A DNA stretch of 64,000 bases, from assembly GCF_031844685.1 (NCBI RefSeq), contig NZ_CP134605.1, positions 4,275,001 to 4,339,000 of the forward strand, given 5' to 3'. The notes below the pieces were generated by a model that ran no database searches, had not been told where the DNA came from, and worked only from the letters and a program-made list of their open reading frames with translations. A program made the translations under genes and the position numbers. Origin of the DNA: Streptomyces sp. ITFR-21. Lineage in GTDB: Bacteria > Actinomycetota > Actinomycetes > Streptomycetales > Streptomycetaceae. Position 1 is the stretch's first letter, and every line of letters begins with the position of its first letter. Shown here piece by piece: positions 25,121-35,716 of this stretch.

Positions 25121-25516
25121 CCTTCCGCCCCGGGAAGCCGGAGGAGAACGAAAAGGACGCCGACACAGGTCCGGCGCCACCGGGGAAGTGACTTCCGGAA
25201 GCCGTGTTACGCAAAGAGGGGCAGCAGGTTTTCGGCTGTCAGGCATCCGTGCCCCGGTCCGCCGGCGCCGGAGTGGTCGGTGACCCCGTACCGGACGGCG
25301 AGCCGGCCGGGTTCGCCCATGCCCTGGTCCGGTGCGAGACTCCCCGGCCGGACAGAACCAGGCGGCGCGAAGTCTCCGAAAGCCTGGCGAGTATGTCCAT
25401 CCGGTACTACCCGCGCTGAGAACACGCCTCGGGAGCCGGCGCCCGGTGCGCCGGGACGCACGCCGGGCCCCGGCTCCCTGGGGGGAGGCGGGGCCCGGCG
25501 GCGGTGGGACGGGGGG
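25121..25516. other. intergenic between the island and sdhB
   Basis: Apart from the sdh terminator at 25461-25500 I see no gene. Short open frames on both strands (25204-25419 plus, 25207-25461 minus) lack recognisable features. A 10-bp palindrome CTTCCGGAAG lies near 25193-25202 at the island edge and could be a remnant of an integration or regulatory site. No matching copy was found at the other end. Confidence 0.4.
25461..25500 (-). terminator. hairpin terminator of the sdh operon
   Basis: CGCCGGGCCCC (25461-25471) pairs with GGGGCCCGGCG (25490-25500), an 11-bp stem with an 18-nt loop. It lies just past the sdhB stop codon on the minus strand. Confidence 0.8.
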
Positions 25517-26290
25517 TCAGAAGCGGCGGGTGATCAGGGCCCGCTTGACCTCCTGGATCGCCTTGGTGACCTCGATACCGCGCGGGCAGGCGTCCGTGCA
25601 GTTGAAGGTGGTGCGGCAGCGCCAGACGCCGTCCTTGTCGTTCAAAATCTCCAGGCGCTGCTGGCCGCCCTCGTCGCGCGAGTCGAAGATGAAGCGGTGC
25701 GCGTTGACGATGGCCGCCGGGCCGAAGTACTGGCCGTCGTTCCAGAAGACCGGGCAGGCCGAGGTGCACGCGGCGCACAGGATGCACTTGGTGGTGTCGT
25801 CGAAGCGCTCCCGGTCCTCGGCGGACTGCAGGCGCTCGCGGGTCGGCTCGTTGCCCTTGGTGATCAGGAACGGCATCACGTCGCGGTACGCCTGGAAGAA
25901 CGGGTCCATGTCGACCACAAGGTCCTTCAGCACGGTCAGGCCCTTGATCGGCTCGATCGTGATCGGCTTTTCCGGGTTGATGTCCTTGATCAGGGTCTTG
26001 CACGCCAGCCGGTTCTTGCCGTTGATCCGCATCGCGTCGGACCCGCAGACGCCGTGGGCGCACGAACGGCGGAAGGTCAGCGTGCCGTCCAGCTCCCACT
26101 TGACCTTGTGGAGCGCGTCCAGGACGCGCTCCTTGGGGTCGATCGGGAACTGGTAGTCGACCCACTGGACCTGGTCCGAGACCTCCGGGTTGAACCGGCG
26201 GACCCGCAGCGTGACCGTGATCAGGTGCGCGCTGTCGAGCTCGGCGGCGTCCAGGGCCGCCGAGTGCTGGTCGAGCGTCGGGGTGCTCAT
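25517..26290 (-). CDS. sdhB: succinate dehydrogenase iron-sulfur subunit
   Basis: This 257-residue subunit passes electrons from SdhA flavin to the membrane quinone site in the TCA cycle and respiratory chain. The [2Fe-2S] ligands are in RRSCAHGVCGSDAMRINGKNRLAC. The [4Fe-4S] and [3Fe-4S] ligands are in CILCAACTSACPVFW and CRTTFNCTDACPRGIEV. Length is normal. The start overlaps the sdhA stop (ATGA), and gene order is sdhC-sdhD-sdhA-sdhB on the minus strand. Confidence 0.96.
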   Translation of the reverse strand: MSTPTLDQHSAALDAAELDSAHLITVTLRVRRFNPEVSDQVQWVDYQFPIDPKERVLDALHKVKWELDGTLTFRRSCAHGVCGSDAMRINGKNRLACKTLIKDINPEKPITIEPIKGLTVLKDLVVDMDPFFQAYRDVMPFLITKGNEPTRERLQSAEDRERFDDTTKCILCAACTSACPVFWNDGQYFGPAAIVNAHRFIFDSRDEGGQQRLEILNDKDGVWRCRTTFNCTDACPRGIEVTKAIQEVKRALITRRF

Positions 26291-28044
26291 CAGTACTTAC
26301 GCTCCATCGGCTGGTAGCGGGTCTGCACGACCGGCTTGTAGTCGAGGCGGATCGACTCGGTGCCGCTCGCCTCCACCTCGCGGTAGGCCATGGTGTGCCG
26401 CATGAAGTTCACGTCGTCACGGTTCGGGTAGTCCTCGCGGTAGTGCCCGCCGCGGGACTCCTTGCGGGCCAGCGCGGACACCGCCATCACCTCGGCCAGG
26501 TCGAGCAGGTTGCCCAGCTCGACGGCCTCCAGCAGGTCGGTGTTGAAGCGTCGGCCCTTGTCCTGGATGGACACCCGCAGATAGCGGTCGCGCAGCTCGC
26601 CGATCTTCTCCACCGCGGTCTTGATGGTCTGCTCGGTGCGGAACACCATCACGTTGGCGTCCATGCACTCCTGCAGCTCACGGCGGATGTCGTGCACCCG
26701 CTCGCTCCCCACCGAGGACCGCAGCCGCTCCACCTGCTCCTCGACCAGCTGCGCCGGGTTCTCCGGCAGCGGCACGTAGTCGTTGGCCTGCGCGTACTCC
26801 GCGGCGGCGATGCCCGAGCGGCGGCCGAAGACGTTGATGTCGAGCAGCGAGTTGGTGCCGAGCCGGTTGGCGCCGTGCACGGACACGCAGGCGACCTCGC
26901 CGGCCGCGTACAGGCCCGGCACCACCGTGGTGTTGTCGGAGAGCACCTCGCCCTGCACGTTGGTCGGGATGCCGCCCATGGCGTAGTGCGCGGTCGGCTG
27001 GATCGGGATGGGGTCGGTGTACGGCTCGATGCCCAGGTACGTACGGGCGAACTCGGTGATGTCCGGCAGCTTCGCGTCCAGCTGCTCCGGCGGCAGGTGG
27101 GTGAGGTCCAGGTAGACGTGGTCGCCCTCGGGGCCGCAGCCGCGGCCCTCCCGGATCTCGGTGTAGATCGCCCGGGACACCACGTCCCGCGAGGCGAGGT
27201 CCTTCATGACCGGCGCGTACTTCTCCATGAAGCGCTCGCCGTCCTTGTTGCGCAGGATGCCGCCCTCGCCGCGGGCGCCCTCGGTGAGCAGGATGCCCAT
27301 CCGCCAGATGCCCGTCGGGTGGAACTGGAAGAACTCCATGTCCTCCAGCGGCAGTCCGCGCCGGTAGACCGCGGCCTGGCCGTCGCCGGTCAGGGTGTGC
27401 GCGTTCGAGGTCACCTTGAAGAACTTGCCGGTGCCGCCGGAGGCGTAGATCACGGCCTTCGCCTGGAAGATGTGGATCTCGCCGGTGGCCAGCTCGTACG
27501 CGACCACGCCGGCCGACCGCCGGACCCCGTCGACCTCGGTCAGCAACTGGTCGAGGACGTAGAACTCGTTGAAGAACTCAACGCCCTCCTTGACGCAGTT
27601 CTGGTACAGCGTCTGGAGGATCATGTGACCGGTGCGGTCCGCGGCGTAGCAGGCCCGGCGCACCGCGGCCTCGCCGTGGTTGCGGGTGTGGCCGCCGAAC
27701 CGCCGCTGGTCGATCCGCCCCTCGGGCGTCCGGTTGAACGGCAGGCCCATCCGCTCCAGGTCCAGGACCGCGTCGATGGCCTCCTTCGCCAGGATCTCGG
27801 CGGCGTCCTGGTCGACCAGGTAGTCGCCGCCCTTGATCGTGTCGAAGGTGTGCCACTCCCAGTTGTCCTCCTCGACGTTGGCGAGGGCGGCGGCCATGCC
27901 GCCCTGCGCGGCGCCGGTGTGGGAGCGGGTCGGGTAGAGCTTGGTCAGGACGGCGGTGCGGCTGCGCTTGGTGGCCTCGATGGCGGCGCGCATACCGGCG
28001 CCGCCCGCGCCGACGATGACGGTGTCGTACTTGTGGATCTGCAT
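26290..28044 (-). CDS. sdhA: succinate dehydrogenase flavoprotein subunit
   Basis: This is the 584-residue catalytic subunit. It begins [24 protein letters not shown] (FAD dinucleotide motif). The covalent FAD histidine lies in [31 protein letters not shown] and the active-site Arg region ([24 protein letters not shown]) are present. The frame is open further upstream to 28248, but those residues are Arg/His-rich shadow, so the start is placed at ATG 28044. It overlaps sdhB by the ATGA junction. Confidence 0.96.
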   Translation of the reverse strand: MQIHKYDTVIVGAGGAGMRAAIEATKRSRTAVLTKLYPTRSHTGAAQGGMAAALANVEEDNWEWHTFDTIKGGDYLVDQDAAEILAKEAIDAVLDLERMGLPFNRTPEGRIDQRRFGGHTRNHGEAAVRRACYAADRTGHMILQTLYQNCVKEGVEFFNEFYVLDQLLTEVDGVRRSAGVVAYELATGEIHIFQAKAVIYASGGTGKFFKVTSNAHTLTGDGQAAVYRRGLPLEDMEFFQFHPTGIWRMGILLTEGARGEGGILRNKDGERFMEKYAPVMKDLASRDVVSRAIYTEIREGRGCGPEGDHVYLDLTHLPPEQLDAKLPDITEFARTYLGIEPYTDPIPIQPTAHYAMGGIPTNVQGEVLSDNTTVVPGLYAAGEVACVSVHGANRLGTNSLLDINVFGRRSGIAAAEYAQANDYVPLPENPAQLVEEQVERLRSSVGSERVHDIRRELQECMDANVMVFRTEQTIKTAVEKIGELRDRYLRVSIQDKGRRFNTDLLEAVELGNLLDLAEVMAVSALARKESRGGHYREDYPNRDDVNFMRHTMAYREVEASGTESIRLDYKPVVQTRYQPMERKY

Positions 28045-28079
28045 GGGGTCGCTTCCCTGTTCCAGCCCTGGCTCAGCGC

Positions 28080-28571
28080 TTAGCGGATGTTCGGGTCGAA
28101 GGTGAAGATCACCAGCGATCCGAGCACGATGGTGAAGGTCACGGCGGTGAACAGCAGCGTCTTGAGCCAGAGGCGGGTGGCCGCCTGCTCGGCGTAGTCG
28201 TTGATGACCGTCCGCAGGCCGTTGCCGCCGTGCAGCATCGCCAGCCACAGCATCGCCAGGTCCCAGTACTGCCAGAACGGCGAGGCCCAGCGGCCCGCGA
28301 CGAACGCGAAGCCGACCTTGGTGACACCGCCGTCGAGCACCAGCTGGATCAGCAGGTGGCCGAGCACCAGCACGACCAGTACGACGCCGGACAGCCGCAT
28401 GAAGAGCCAGCCGTACAGCTCGAAGTTGGTCCGGGCGGCCCCTTGGGGACGCAGCGTGCGCGGGGTGCGGGCGCGCGGCGGCTCGATCAGCGGGGCCGGG
28501 TTCTCCGGGCTGAACGAGACGCTGGAGCCGGTCAGCTGCACGTCGTCCGAGGGGGTGACTTCAGTGGCCAT
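28080..28571 (-). CDS. sdhD: succinate dehydrogenase hydrophobic membrane anchor subunit
   Basis: This 163-residue membrane anchor follows sdhC by 7 bp and precedes sdhA by 35 bp. It has three helices ([64 protein letters not shown]). The heme/quinone-type motif H-G-x-N-G-x-R (LHGGNGLR) is in the second helix. A 55-residue soluble N-terminal extension rich in Pro and Ser is typical of actinomycete SdhD. Confidence 0.93.
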   Translation of the reverse strand: MATEVTPSDDVQLTGSSVSFSPENPAPLIEPPRARTPRTLRPQGAARTNFELYGWLFMRLSGVVLVVLVLGHLLIQLVLDGGVTKVGFAFVAGRWASPFWQYWDLAMLWLAMLHGGNGLRTVINDYAEQAATRLWLKTLLFTAVTFTIVLGSLVIFTFDPNIR

Positions 28572-28578
28572 GTGTCGT

Positions 28579-28959
28579 TCAGCTCCCGAACAGGACTCGA
28601 GCGGCGTGGCCGAGCACCGGGTAGATCGCGCCGATCATCAGCAGGATCCACAGGCCCATCACGGTCCAGAACATCTGCTTCTGGTAGCGGGGGCCCTGGG
28701 TCCAGTAGTCGACGGCGATGATGCGCAGACCGTTCAGCGCGTGGAAGAGGATCGCGGCGACGAGGCCGTATTCCAGCAGGCTGACGATGGGGGTCTTGTA
28801 GGTAGCGACGACCTTGTCGTAGTCCTCGGGGGAGACCCGCACCAGGGCGGTGTCGAGGACGTGGACGAACAGGAAGAAGAAGATGAGGACACCGGTGACT
28901 CGATGAGCCACCCACGACCACATACCTTCCCGGCCGCGGTACAGCGTTCCAGCCGGCAC
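28579..28959 (-). CDS. sdhC: succinate dehydrogenase cytochrome b556 subunit
   Basis: This 126-residue first gene of the operon has the family marker SWVAHRVTGVLIFFFLFVHVLDTAL (Ser/His/Arg near the quinone and heme) and FHALNGLRIIAVDY. The start is GTG at 28959. It forms the membrane part with SdhD and binds heme b. The operon promoter should lie in the 50 bp between it and the 3' end of the co-oriented upstream gene, or further upstream. Confidence 0.93.
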   Translation of the reverse strand: MPAGTLYRGREGMWSWVAHRVTGVLIFFFLFVHVLDTALVRVSPEDYDKVVATYKTPIVSLLEYGLVAAILFHALNGLRIIAVDYWTQGPRYQKQMFWTVMGLWILLMIGAIYPVLGHAARVLFGS

Positions 28960-29007
28960 GGAAAAACCCTCCGGGAGCGGGACGAGGGCTGCCGGCTTCG
29001 GTGTCGG

Positions 29008-29748
29008 TCACGCCCGGCCGGGTACGGTCCACCGGCCCCTGCCATCGTAGCGACGCGCTGTCGGCTCCGGACCGCGGGGTGGTCCAGGTGTGAGCGATCC
29101 CGCACGGTCGGGTGAACCCGCGGCCCACGGCGGCGGCGGGTACGGCTCGCCGGCCAGCCGGAGCAGCCGGGCCCGGCAGATCCCCCGCAGTTGCTCGGCG
29201 GTGGCCGTGACCTCCTCGTCCGCGTCGTGGCCGAGCCGCTCGCGCAGGCTGACCAGGGTCAGGTCGAGTTCCTCGGCCGGGTCGGCGGTGGACAGGTCGA
29301 TCACGAAGACGTGCCCGAACCTGGCCTCGTAGGCGGCGTGCGCGGCGCGCAGCGCGGTGTGCGCCGCGAGGTTGCCCCGGTCGGCCAGTGCGGTGGTGTG
29401 CTCGCCGGCCAGTGCTTCGGCGAGGTCGCCGGGCGTCAGGTCGAAGGCGGCCTCGTCCGCGGCGGCCAGCAGCGCGTCCAGCGTCGGGTACGGCCGGTGC
29501 GCGGCCATCCGGCGGGCCCAGCGGTGCGAGCCGCAGCAGGAACGCAGGACCGCCTCGGCGGCCATGACGGGCGCGAGGTTGAGCAGGGCCAGCCCCTCGG
29601 CGGGCGTGTCGCTGGACAGCGGCGGGCTCCTGGGTGGGGTGCGTCGCCGGTACGGGTCGCGTACGGCGAAGGCGTGCGGAGGATGCGCGGGGTCGGTGAG
29701 GCGGGTGGGGTGACGCGTATCGGTACGCTCAACTGTACGGGTGGGCAC
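29008..29748 (-). CDS. OHCU-decarboxylase-like protein (2-oxo-4-hydroxy-4-carboxy-5-ureidoimidazoline decarboxylase fold)
   Basis: Residues 45-195 follow the OHCU decarboxylase fold: LALLNLAPVMAAEAVLRSCCGSHRWARRM, LLAAADEAAF, then AAHAAYEARFGHVFVIDLSTADPAEELDLTLVSLRERLGHDADEEV and EQLRGICRARLLRL. True decarboxylases of the urate pathway carry HPRIG with a catalytic His; here that region reads GEHTTALADRG, so catalysis is uncertain. No other ureide gene is nearby. The N-terminal 40 residues and C-terminal 45 residues are low complexity. It is upstream of sdhC on the same strand. Confidence 0.75.
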   Translation of the reverse strand: MPTRTVERTDTRHPTRLTDPAHPPHAFAVRDPYRRRTPPRSPPLSSDTPAEGLALLNLAPVMAAEAVLRSCCGSHRWARRMAAHRPYPTLDALLAAADEAAFDLTPGDLAEALAGEHTTALADRGNLAAHTALRAAHAAYEARFGHVFVIDLSTADPAEELDLTLVSLRERLGHDADEEVTATAEQLRGICRARLLRLAGEPYPPPPWAAGSPDRAGSLTPGPPRGPEPTARRYDGRGRWTVPGRA

Positions 29749-30055
29749 CCTTCATACGGCCGGGAAGGCGGCGGGATTCACCCGAAGGGAAGACGGGCGC
29801 GGCGGCGGGTTGACGGCACGTACGCGCGCGCATGGCTGTGGGCACAGGGCGGGACACGACGGCACGGTGCGGCACGCGGGGGCGTATGAGGGCTCACGGC
29901 GGCATACGGCGGCGCACGGCCGGATCGGCGCAGCGTGCGGGGCATACGCGGCACTGACGACGGCCGGGGGCCGCCTCCCCCCACAGGAGCGTCCCCGGCC
30001 GCCACTTGTACGGCGTCGCCGACTCCAAAAGTGTCACCGGCCCGCATGAGGCAGG
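29749..30055. other. intergenic between the OHCU-like gene and the ECF sigma gene
   Basis: This divergent promoter region of about 300 bp is rich in short GGCACG/GGCATACGG-like repeats around 29858-29915. I see no gene. TGTCACCGG just upstream of the sigma gene may be part of a promoter, but I cannot define -35/-10 boxes. Confidence 0.35.
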
Positions 30056-30673
30056 ATGGGGGCGGTGTTCGAGGGGGTGGGGCCGGACGTGGATCTGGAT
30101 ACCGCGGTAGGCGCGGCGCAGGGCGGTGACGAACACGCCTTCCGCGTCGTTTACCGCGCCGTGCAGCCGCAGTTGCTGCAGTACGTCCGCAGTCTGGTGG
30201 GACCGGTGGACGCCGAGGACGTGGCGTCCGAGGCATGGCTGCAGATCGCCCGCGACCTGCCCAACTTCCGTGGTGACGGCGGCTCCATCCGCGGCTGGGC
30301 GGCCCGGATCGCCCGCAACCGGGCGCTGGACCACATCCGCGCCCGCAGCCGCAGGCCGGTGTCCGGCGCGGGGGTGGACGAGCTCGTCCAGCTCCCGGAC
30401 CGGGCGGACACCGCGGGGGAGGCGCTGGACGCGGTGGCGACCGACCGGGCGCTGGCCGCGATAGCCGCCCTGCCGCGCGAGCAGGCCGAGGCCGTGCTGC
30501 TGCGGGTGGTGATGGGCCTGGACTCCACCAGCGCCGCCCGGGTGCTGGGAAAACGGGCCGGCTCGGTCCGGATGGCGACCCACCGGGGGCTGCGCCGGCT
30601 GGCCGAGATCCTGGAGCTGGAGGAGGACGGGCAACCGGCCGATGTGACGTTTTCCGCGGCCGAGGCGCCGTGA
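30056..30673 (+). CDS. ECF-type RNA polymerase sigma factor
   Basis: This 205-residue sigma-70-family protein has region 2 (AFRVVYRAVQPQLLQYVRSLVGPVDAEDVASEAWLQIARDLPNF ... GWAARIARNRALDHIRARSRRP) and region 4 (ALPREQAEAVLLRVVMGLDSTSAARVLGKRAGSVRMATHRGLRRLAEIL). The start is uncertain: ATG 30056 is used, but GTG 30089 has a better spaced GAGGGGG. The next gene follows after 20 bp and encodes a protein with one membrane helix, which may be its anti-sigma factor. Confidence 0.9.
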   Translation: MGAVFEGVGPDVDLDTAVGAAQGGDEHAFRVVYRAVQPQLLQYVRSLVGPVDAEDVASEAWLQIARDLPNFRGDGGSIRGWAARIARNRALDHIRARSRRPVSGAGVDELVQLPDRADTAGEALDAVATDRALAAIAALPREQAEAVLLRVVMGLDSTSAARVLGKRAGSVRMATHRGLRRLAEILELEEDGQPADVTFSAAEAP

Positions 30674-30693
30674 GGAAGTGACATGGAAGTGAC

Positions 30694-31476
30694 ATGAGCG
30701 AGTACGGACGGGTCGGGACCGGCGGGGCAGGGGCGCCGGCTCGCGCCGCGGCGTACCCGGGCGCCGACGCGATGACCGCCGCGCGGCTGCGCCGGCTGCT
30801 GGCGGCGGCCGGGCTGCCGGCCGCCCTCGACCCGGCCCGCGAGGAGGCCGCGCTGGCGGCGTTCCGGGCCGCGCACCCGCCGGTCGGTCCGGTGCCGCGG
30901 CCGGTGGTACGGGCCGGGCGGGCGGTACGGGTGGCCGCCGCCGCGATGGTCTCGGTGGTCGCGCTCGGCGGGGTCGGCGTCGCGGTGGCCGCGGGCACCG
31001 GACACGGCCTGCTGCCCGGTCCCGGCTCGGGCACCTCCCGGGTGAGCCGGCCGCCGGCGGTGGTCGCCCCGGACGGCGACCGCGCCGGCCCGGTGTCCGC
31101 GTCCGCCGCGGCGCCCGCCCCGGCGTCCGGGGCGGCCGCCGTCCCCGGGTCCGCCCCCGCCCTCGCCCCCGCTCCCGCGTCCGATCCGCTCCCCCCGGCC
31201 GGCGCCGCGTCCACCGCCCGGCCGGCGGACACCCCGCACCGCGACCGGCCGGTCGGGCCGCACGGGCCGGGCGCCGGGCCGGCCGGCAAGGCGAAGGGCG
31301 CCGTCAGGACCCCCGGCGCCGCCCCCGGCACTCCCGGCGGCAAGGCGGCGCCCCAGCAGACGCGCACACCCGGCGGCCATCGCCGCAAGGCGCAGGACAA
31401 GCCGCGTCCGGACGCGCGTACCCCCGAAAGCGGGGGTTCCCAGGTGACACTTCCGGGCGGACAGCCGCTGTACTAG
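30694..31476 (+). CDS. single-pass membrane protein, possible anti-sigma partner
   Basis: This 260-residue protein has a cytoplasmic N-terminal part of about 85 residues (MTAARLRRLLAAAGLPAALDPAREEAALAAFRAAH), one membrane helix (VAAAAMVSVVALGGVGVAVAAG), and a Pro/Ala/Gly/Ser-rich extracellular tail ending in VTLPGGQPLY. No zinc-binding anti-sigma HxxxCxxC motif is seen. The position 20 bp after an ECF sigma gene suggests a regulatory partner, but sequence alone does not prove it. Confidence 0.7.
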   Translation: MSEYGRVGTGGAGAPARAAAYPGADAMTAARLRRLLAAAGLPAALDPAREEAALAAFRAAHPPVGPVPRPVVRAGRAVRVAAAAMVSVVALGGVGVAVAAGTGHGLLPGPGSGTSRVSRPPAVVAPDGDRAGPVSASAAAPAPASGAAAVPGSAPALAPAPASDPLPPAGAASTARPADTPHRDRPVGPHGPGAGPAGKAKGAVRTPGAAPGTPGGKAAPQQTRTPGGHRRKAQDKPRPDARTPESGGSQVTLPGGQPLY

Positions 31477-31500
31477 TGAGCCGACTGGTCATCGGCTCGG

Positions 31501-31576
31501 TGGACCCCGGTTCTCCCCGTACCGGGGTCCACGTCACAGAGCGCGGCCGGGCGCATTCCCCCTGCCCGGCCGCGCT
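31501..31576 (+). terminator. double hairpin terminator
   Basis: TGGACCCCGGT (31501-31511) pairs with ACCGGGGTCCA (31521-31531). Then AGCGCGGCCGGGC (31540-31552) pairs with GCCCGGCCGCGCT (31564-31576). It ends the sigma factor operon. The 255 bp that follow hold the promoter of the mutase gene and a GGAGGCG ribosome site but no other gene. Confidence 0.8.
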
Positions 31577-31831
31577 CGCCCGCCGCCGCCCGCGGCGGCC
31601 ACCCTCCCCGGCGCGTCGCCCACCGCCCCCTGACCGCGTGGACGCCCTTTTCCGCCGGGCCGGTTGCGCCCCGCGGCGGGTCCGGAGTGCTACGACTGTG
31701 AGGAAGGTCCCAGCGTGGGCCACTCCTCGGTACGTACGGGCGCCACTACAGTCCGTGTCGGACCCTGGTGACCCCTCGCAGACAGCCCCCAGCGGCGCCC
31801 TCAGCAAGTCCTCAGAGCGGAGGCGTGAACG

Positions 31832-33412
<1,581 letters not shown>

Positions 33413-33419
33413 TCTTTCC

Positions 33420-33457
33420 GAGCGGTCGCCGGGCCGTCCGGCCCCGCCCGGCCGCTC
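33420..33457 (+). terminator. hairpin after the mutase gene
   Basis: GAGCGG (33420-33425) pairs with CCGCTC (33452-33457), with further GCCGGGC/GCCCGGC pairing inside. It starts 8 bp after the stop codon and could serve both convergent genes. Confidence 0.65.
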
Positions 33458-33499
33458 GACTCCCGGTCCCCTCGCGGCGGGTCGAGCCGCGGCCGGGCC

Positions 33500-33652
33500 T
33501 CAGAAGACCGACAGGTGCAGCCCGGTGACGAGCGCGGCCACCAGCACGGTGAGGGCCCAGCCGAGCACGTGCTCGACGAGCTTGTCGTGGTCCTTGGGGC
33601 CACCGGTGCCGGTGGCGGGACGCAGGAGAAGGCTTGCGGTGAAGTCGGCCAT
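33500..33652 (-). CDS. SCO1431-like small membrane protein
   Basis: This is a 50-residue gene. The product begins MADFTASLLLRPATGTGG, has the conserved PKDHDKLVEHVLGW segment, and ends with one helix (WALTVLVAALVTGLHLSVF). This pattern matches the short SCO1431 family of Streptomyces membrane proteins, whose function is unknown. I chose ATG 33652 because the family begins there; upstream residues to 33697 are not conserved-looking. Confidence 0.7.
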   Translation of the reverse strand: MADFTASLLLRPATGTGGPKDHDKLVEHVLGWALTVLVAALVTGLHLSVF

Positions 33653-33725
33653 GCCTTCACGATGGGGCGCGCGTCTGCCCGGAGTAAAGAGACGCATGCC
33701 GCATCCGAGGGGAAAGTGACCTATG

Positions 33726-34421
33726 TCACCCGGTGTGGCGGGCCGCGTACGCCAGCACCTGCTCGCCGAGCAGTCCCTCCACCACGTCCAGCAGCTCCAG
33801 CCCCGCCGTCGCCACCGCGGCCGGGGAGCGGCCGGCGCGGGTCTGCTCGCCGATCTCCCGGAACAGCTGCTCCTGCGCCCAGCCCAGCTGCGAGGCCACC
33901 AGCCGGGGCAGCGGGTCGGCGGGCCCCGCGCCGGTCTCGGCGGCCAGTTCGGCCGCGAGCGCGGCCACCATCTCGCGCTGGATCGAGTCCAGCCGGGCGG
34001 CCAGCGCCGGCTCCGCGCGGACCATGTCGAGGAACCGGCCGAAGCCGCCGGTCAGCCCCGCCGCCCGGTCCCCGTGCCGCAGTTCGGCGCGCAGCGCGAC
34101 CAGTACCGCGTCCGCCGCCGAACGGCCCCGCGGCCGGTCCGCGACCATCCGCACCATGCGCTGCGCCGACGCCTGCTCCGGGTAGAAGACCAGGTCCTCC
34201 TTCGAGGGGAAGTACGTGTACACGGTGTTGACCGACACCTCGGCGGTACGGGCCACGTCGGCGATCGTCACCCGGCCGAAGCCGTGCCGGAGGAAGAGCC
34301 CGGTGGCGACCTCGGCGACGTGCTGCCTGGTCTGCCGTCTCTTCTCGTCCCGCAGCCCCAGGGCGAGGATCTCCTGCGCGCGGGTCGGCTCACGCACCGT
34401 GCCGCGGGTGATGTCGCTCAC
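33726..34421 (-). CDS. TetR-family transcriptional regulator
   Basis: This is a 231-residue TetR protein with HTH at about 25-70 (QHVAEVATGLFLRHGFGRVTIADVARTAEVSVNTVYTYFPSKEDLVFYPEQ) and a helical ligand domain. The GTG at 34421 is used. It is on the same strand as the acyltransferase operon but separated from it by a terminator, so its target is not obvious. The neighbours are the small membrane protein and the glycopolymer cluster. Confidence 0.87.
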   Translation of the reverse strand: MSDITRGTVREPTRAQEILALGLRDEKRRQTRQHVAEVATGLFLRHGFGRVTIADVARTAEVSVNTVYTYFPSKEDLVFYPEQASAQRMVRMVADRPRGRSAADAVLVALRAELRHGDRAAGLTGGFGRFLDMVRAEPALAARLDSIQREMVAALAAELAAETGAGPADPLPRLVASQLGWAQEQLFREIGEQTRAGRSPAAVATAGLELLDVVEGLLGEQVLAYAARHTG

Positions 34422-34439
34422 GGTGCCATCGTAGAACAG

Positions 34440-34475
34440 CGGCGGGCGGCGCCCGGTCGAGGCCGCCGCCCGCCG
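34440..34475 (-). terminator. hairpin terminator of the acyltransferase operon
   Basis: CGGCGGGCGGC (34440-34450) pairs with GCCGCCCGCCG (34465-34475), an 11-bp stem, located between the acyltransferase stop and the TetR start on the minus strand. Confidence 0.75.
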
Positions 34476-34513
34476 CCGTATCCGCGACCGGACGCCGAAA
34501 GGGCTCCCGCGGG

Positions 34514-35716
34514 TCAGCGCAGCACGGGCTGCCGCTGCAGCAGCCGCTTGAGCCGCGGCGCGAGCGGCTTCTCCACCACCCGGTACAGCACGTACGCGAG
34601 CACCAGCATGAACAGCACGGTGCTCACGAAGATCGCCCCCGGCGACAGGCTGGTGTGCTCGTTGAGCTTGCCGATCACGACCCAGCCGAGGTGCTCGTGC
34701 ACCAGGTAGAACGGGTACGTCAGGGCGCCCGCGGTGGTCAGCCAGCGCCAGTTGAGGTTGGCGATCCGCGGTACCAGCGTCACCGCGATGACCGCGAGGA
34801 AGCCGAACGCGACGACGGCGATCACCATCAGCTGCGAACGGTGGTGGAAGACGTGCATGTGCGGCGGCGCCACCAGCGCCTTGACCTCCTCGCGCTGGCC
34901 GAGCAGGAAGCCGACCGCCACCACGCCCCAGGCCAGGGCGTCGTGGCCGAAGCGGTAGACCAGGTACAGGCCCATGCCGGCGACGAAGAACGGCGCGTAC
35001 TCGGGCATCAGAGCCAGCTTCAGGAAGTCCTGGCCGGCGGACTCGGCGTACAGCGCGCCGACCGTCCACACCGTGCAGAACACCAGCACCCGCTTGCGGG
35101 TCGCGCCCGGCCACACCACGAACAGCGCGAACAGCAGGTAGAACCGCATCTCGGCCCACAGCGTCCAGCACACACCGAGCACCCGCTCGGCACCGGCCGG
35201 CATCTGCAGCATGGTGAAGTTGACCAGCAGGTCGGTGTCGGAGACCCGCTTGAGGCCGACGATCGCGAACGCCACCGTGATGATGACCAGCGCCGCCCAG
35301 TAGGCCGGGTAGAGCCGGGTGATCCGGGAGATCGCGAAGTCCTTGACCGAGCGGCCCCAGCCGCTCATCGAGATCACGAAACCGCTGATGACGAAGAAGA
35401 TCTGCACACCCAGCGGCCCGTAGGAGAACGGCCCGGCCAGGTGCGGGAATATGTGGCTCGGCGAGCGCCCCCAGGCCGTCGCGATGTCGCCCTCGCGGCC
35501 CCCGTAGTGGTAGACGCACACCATCAGCGCGGCGATCAGCCGCAGGCCGTCCAGCGCGCGCAGCCGTCCCTTGGCCCGTCCGCCGCCGGCCGCCGCCGTC
35601 GGCTTGTCGGTGGCGGCGGACTGCCCGGGGGCGGCCTGGGGCAGTGGCTCCGCGGTGGTCGCGGAGCCGCCCGGCCCGGCGGACTCTTCGGCGGGCGCGG
35701 GCAGGTGCAGACTCAT
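34514..35716 (-). CDS. acyltransferase family 3 membrane protein
   Basis: This is a 400-residue integral membrane O-acyltransferase (Acyl_transf_3, OafA-like). Hallmarks are RALDGLRLIAALMVCVYHYGG, then GPLGVQIFFVISGFVI with R in RITRLYPAYW, and about ten helices. It would add an acyl group to a sugar of an exported glycan. The first 45 residues are a Pro/Ala/Thr cytoplasmic leader. The start overlaps the stop of the polysialyltransferase-like gene (ATGA), and it is the last gene of the left arm of the glycopolymer cluster. Confidence 0.88.
   Translation of the reverse strand: MSLHLPAPAEESAGPGGSATTAEPLPQAAPGQSAATDKPTAAAGGGRAKGRLRALDGLRLIAALMVCVYHYGGREGDIATAWGRSPSHIFPHLAGPFSYGPLGVQIFFVISGFVISMSGWGRSVKDFAISRITRLYPAYWAALVIITVAFAIVGLKRVSDTDLLVNFTMLQMPAGAERVLGVCWTLWAEMRFYLLFALFVVWPGATRKRVLVFCTVWTVGALYAESAGQDFLKLALMPEYAPFFVAGMGLYLVYRFGHDALAWGVVAVGFLLGQREEVKALVAPPHMHVFHHRSQLMVIAVVAFGFLAVIAVTLVPRIANLNWRWLTTAGALTYPFYLVHEHLGWVVIGKLNEHTSLSPGAIFVSTVLFMLVLAYVLYRVVEKPLAPRLKRLLQRQPVLR

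Noticed and set aside
25193..25202. CTTCCGGAAG palindrome as an attachment site for the island
   Set aside because: No second copy was found at the left end near 21340-21530, and there is no integrase or tRNA gene.
25204..25461. Short ORFs on both strands after the island (71 and 84 codons)
   Set aside because: Neither has a good ribosome site, a motif, or coding-type third-position bias clearly better than the other strand.
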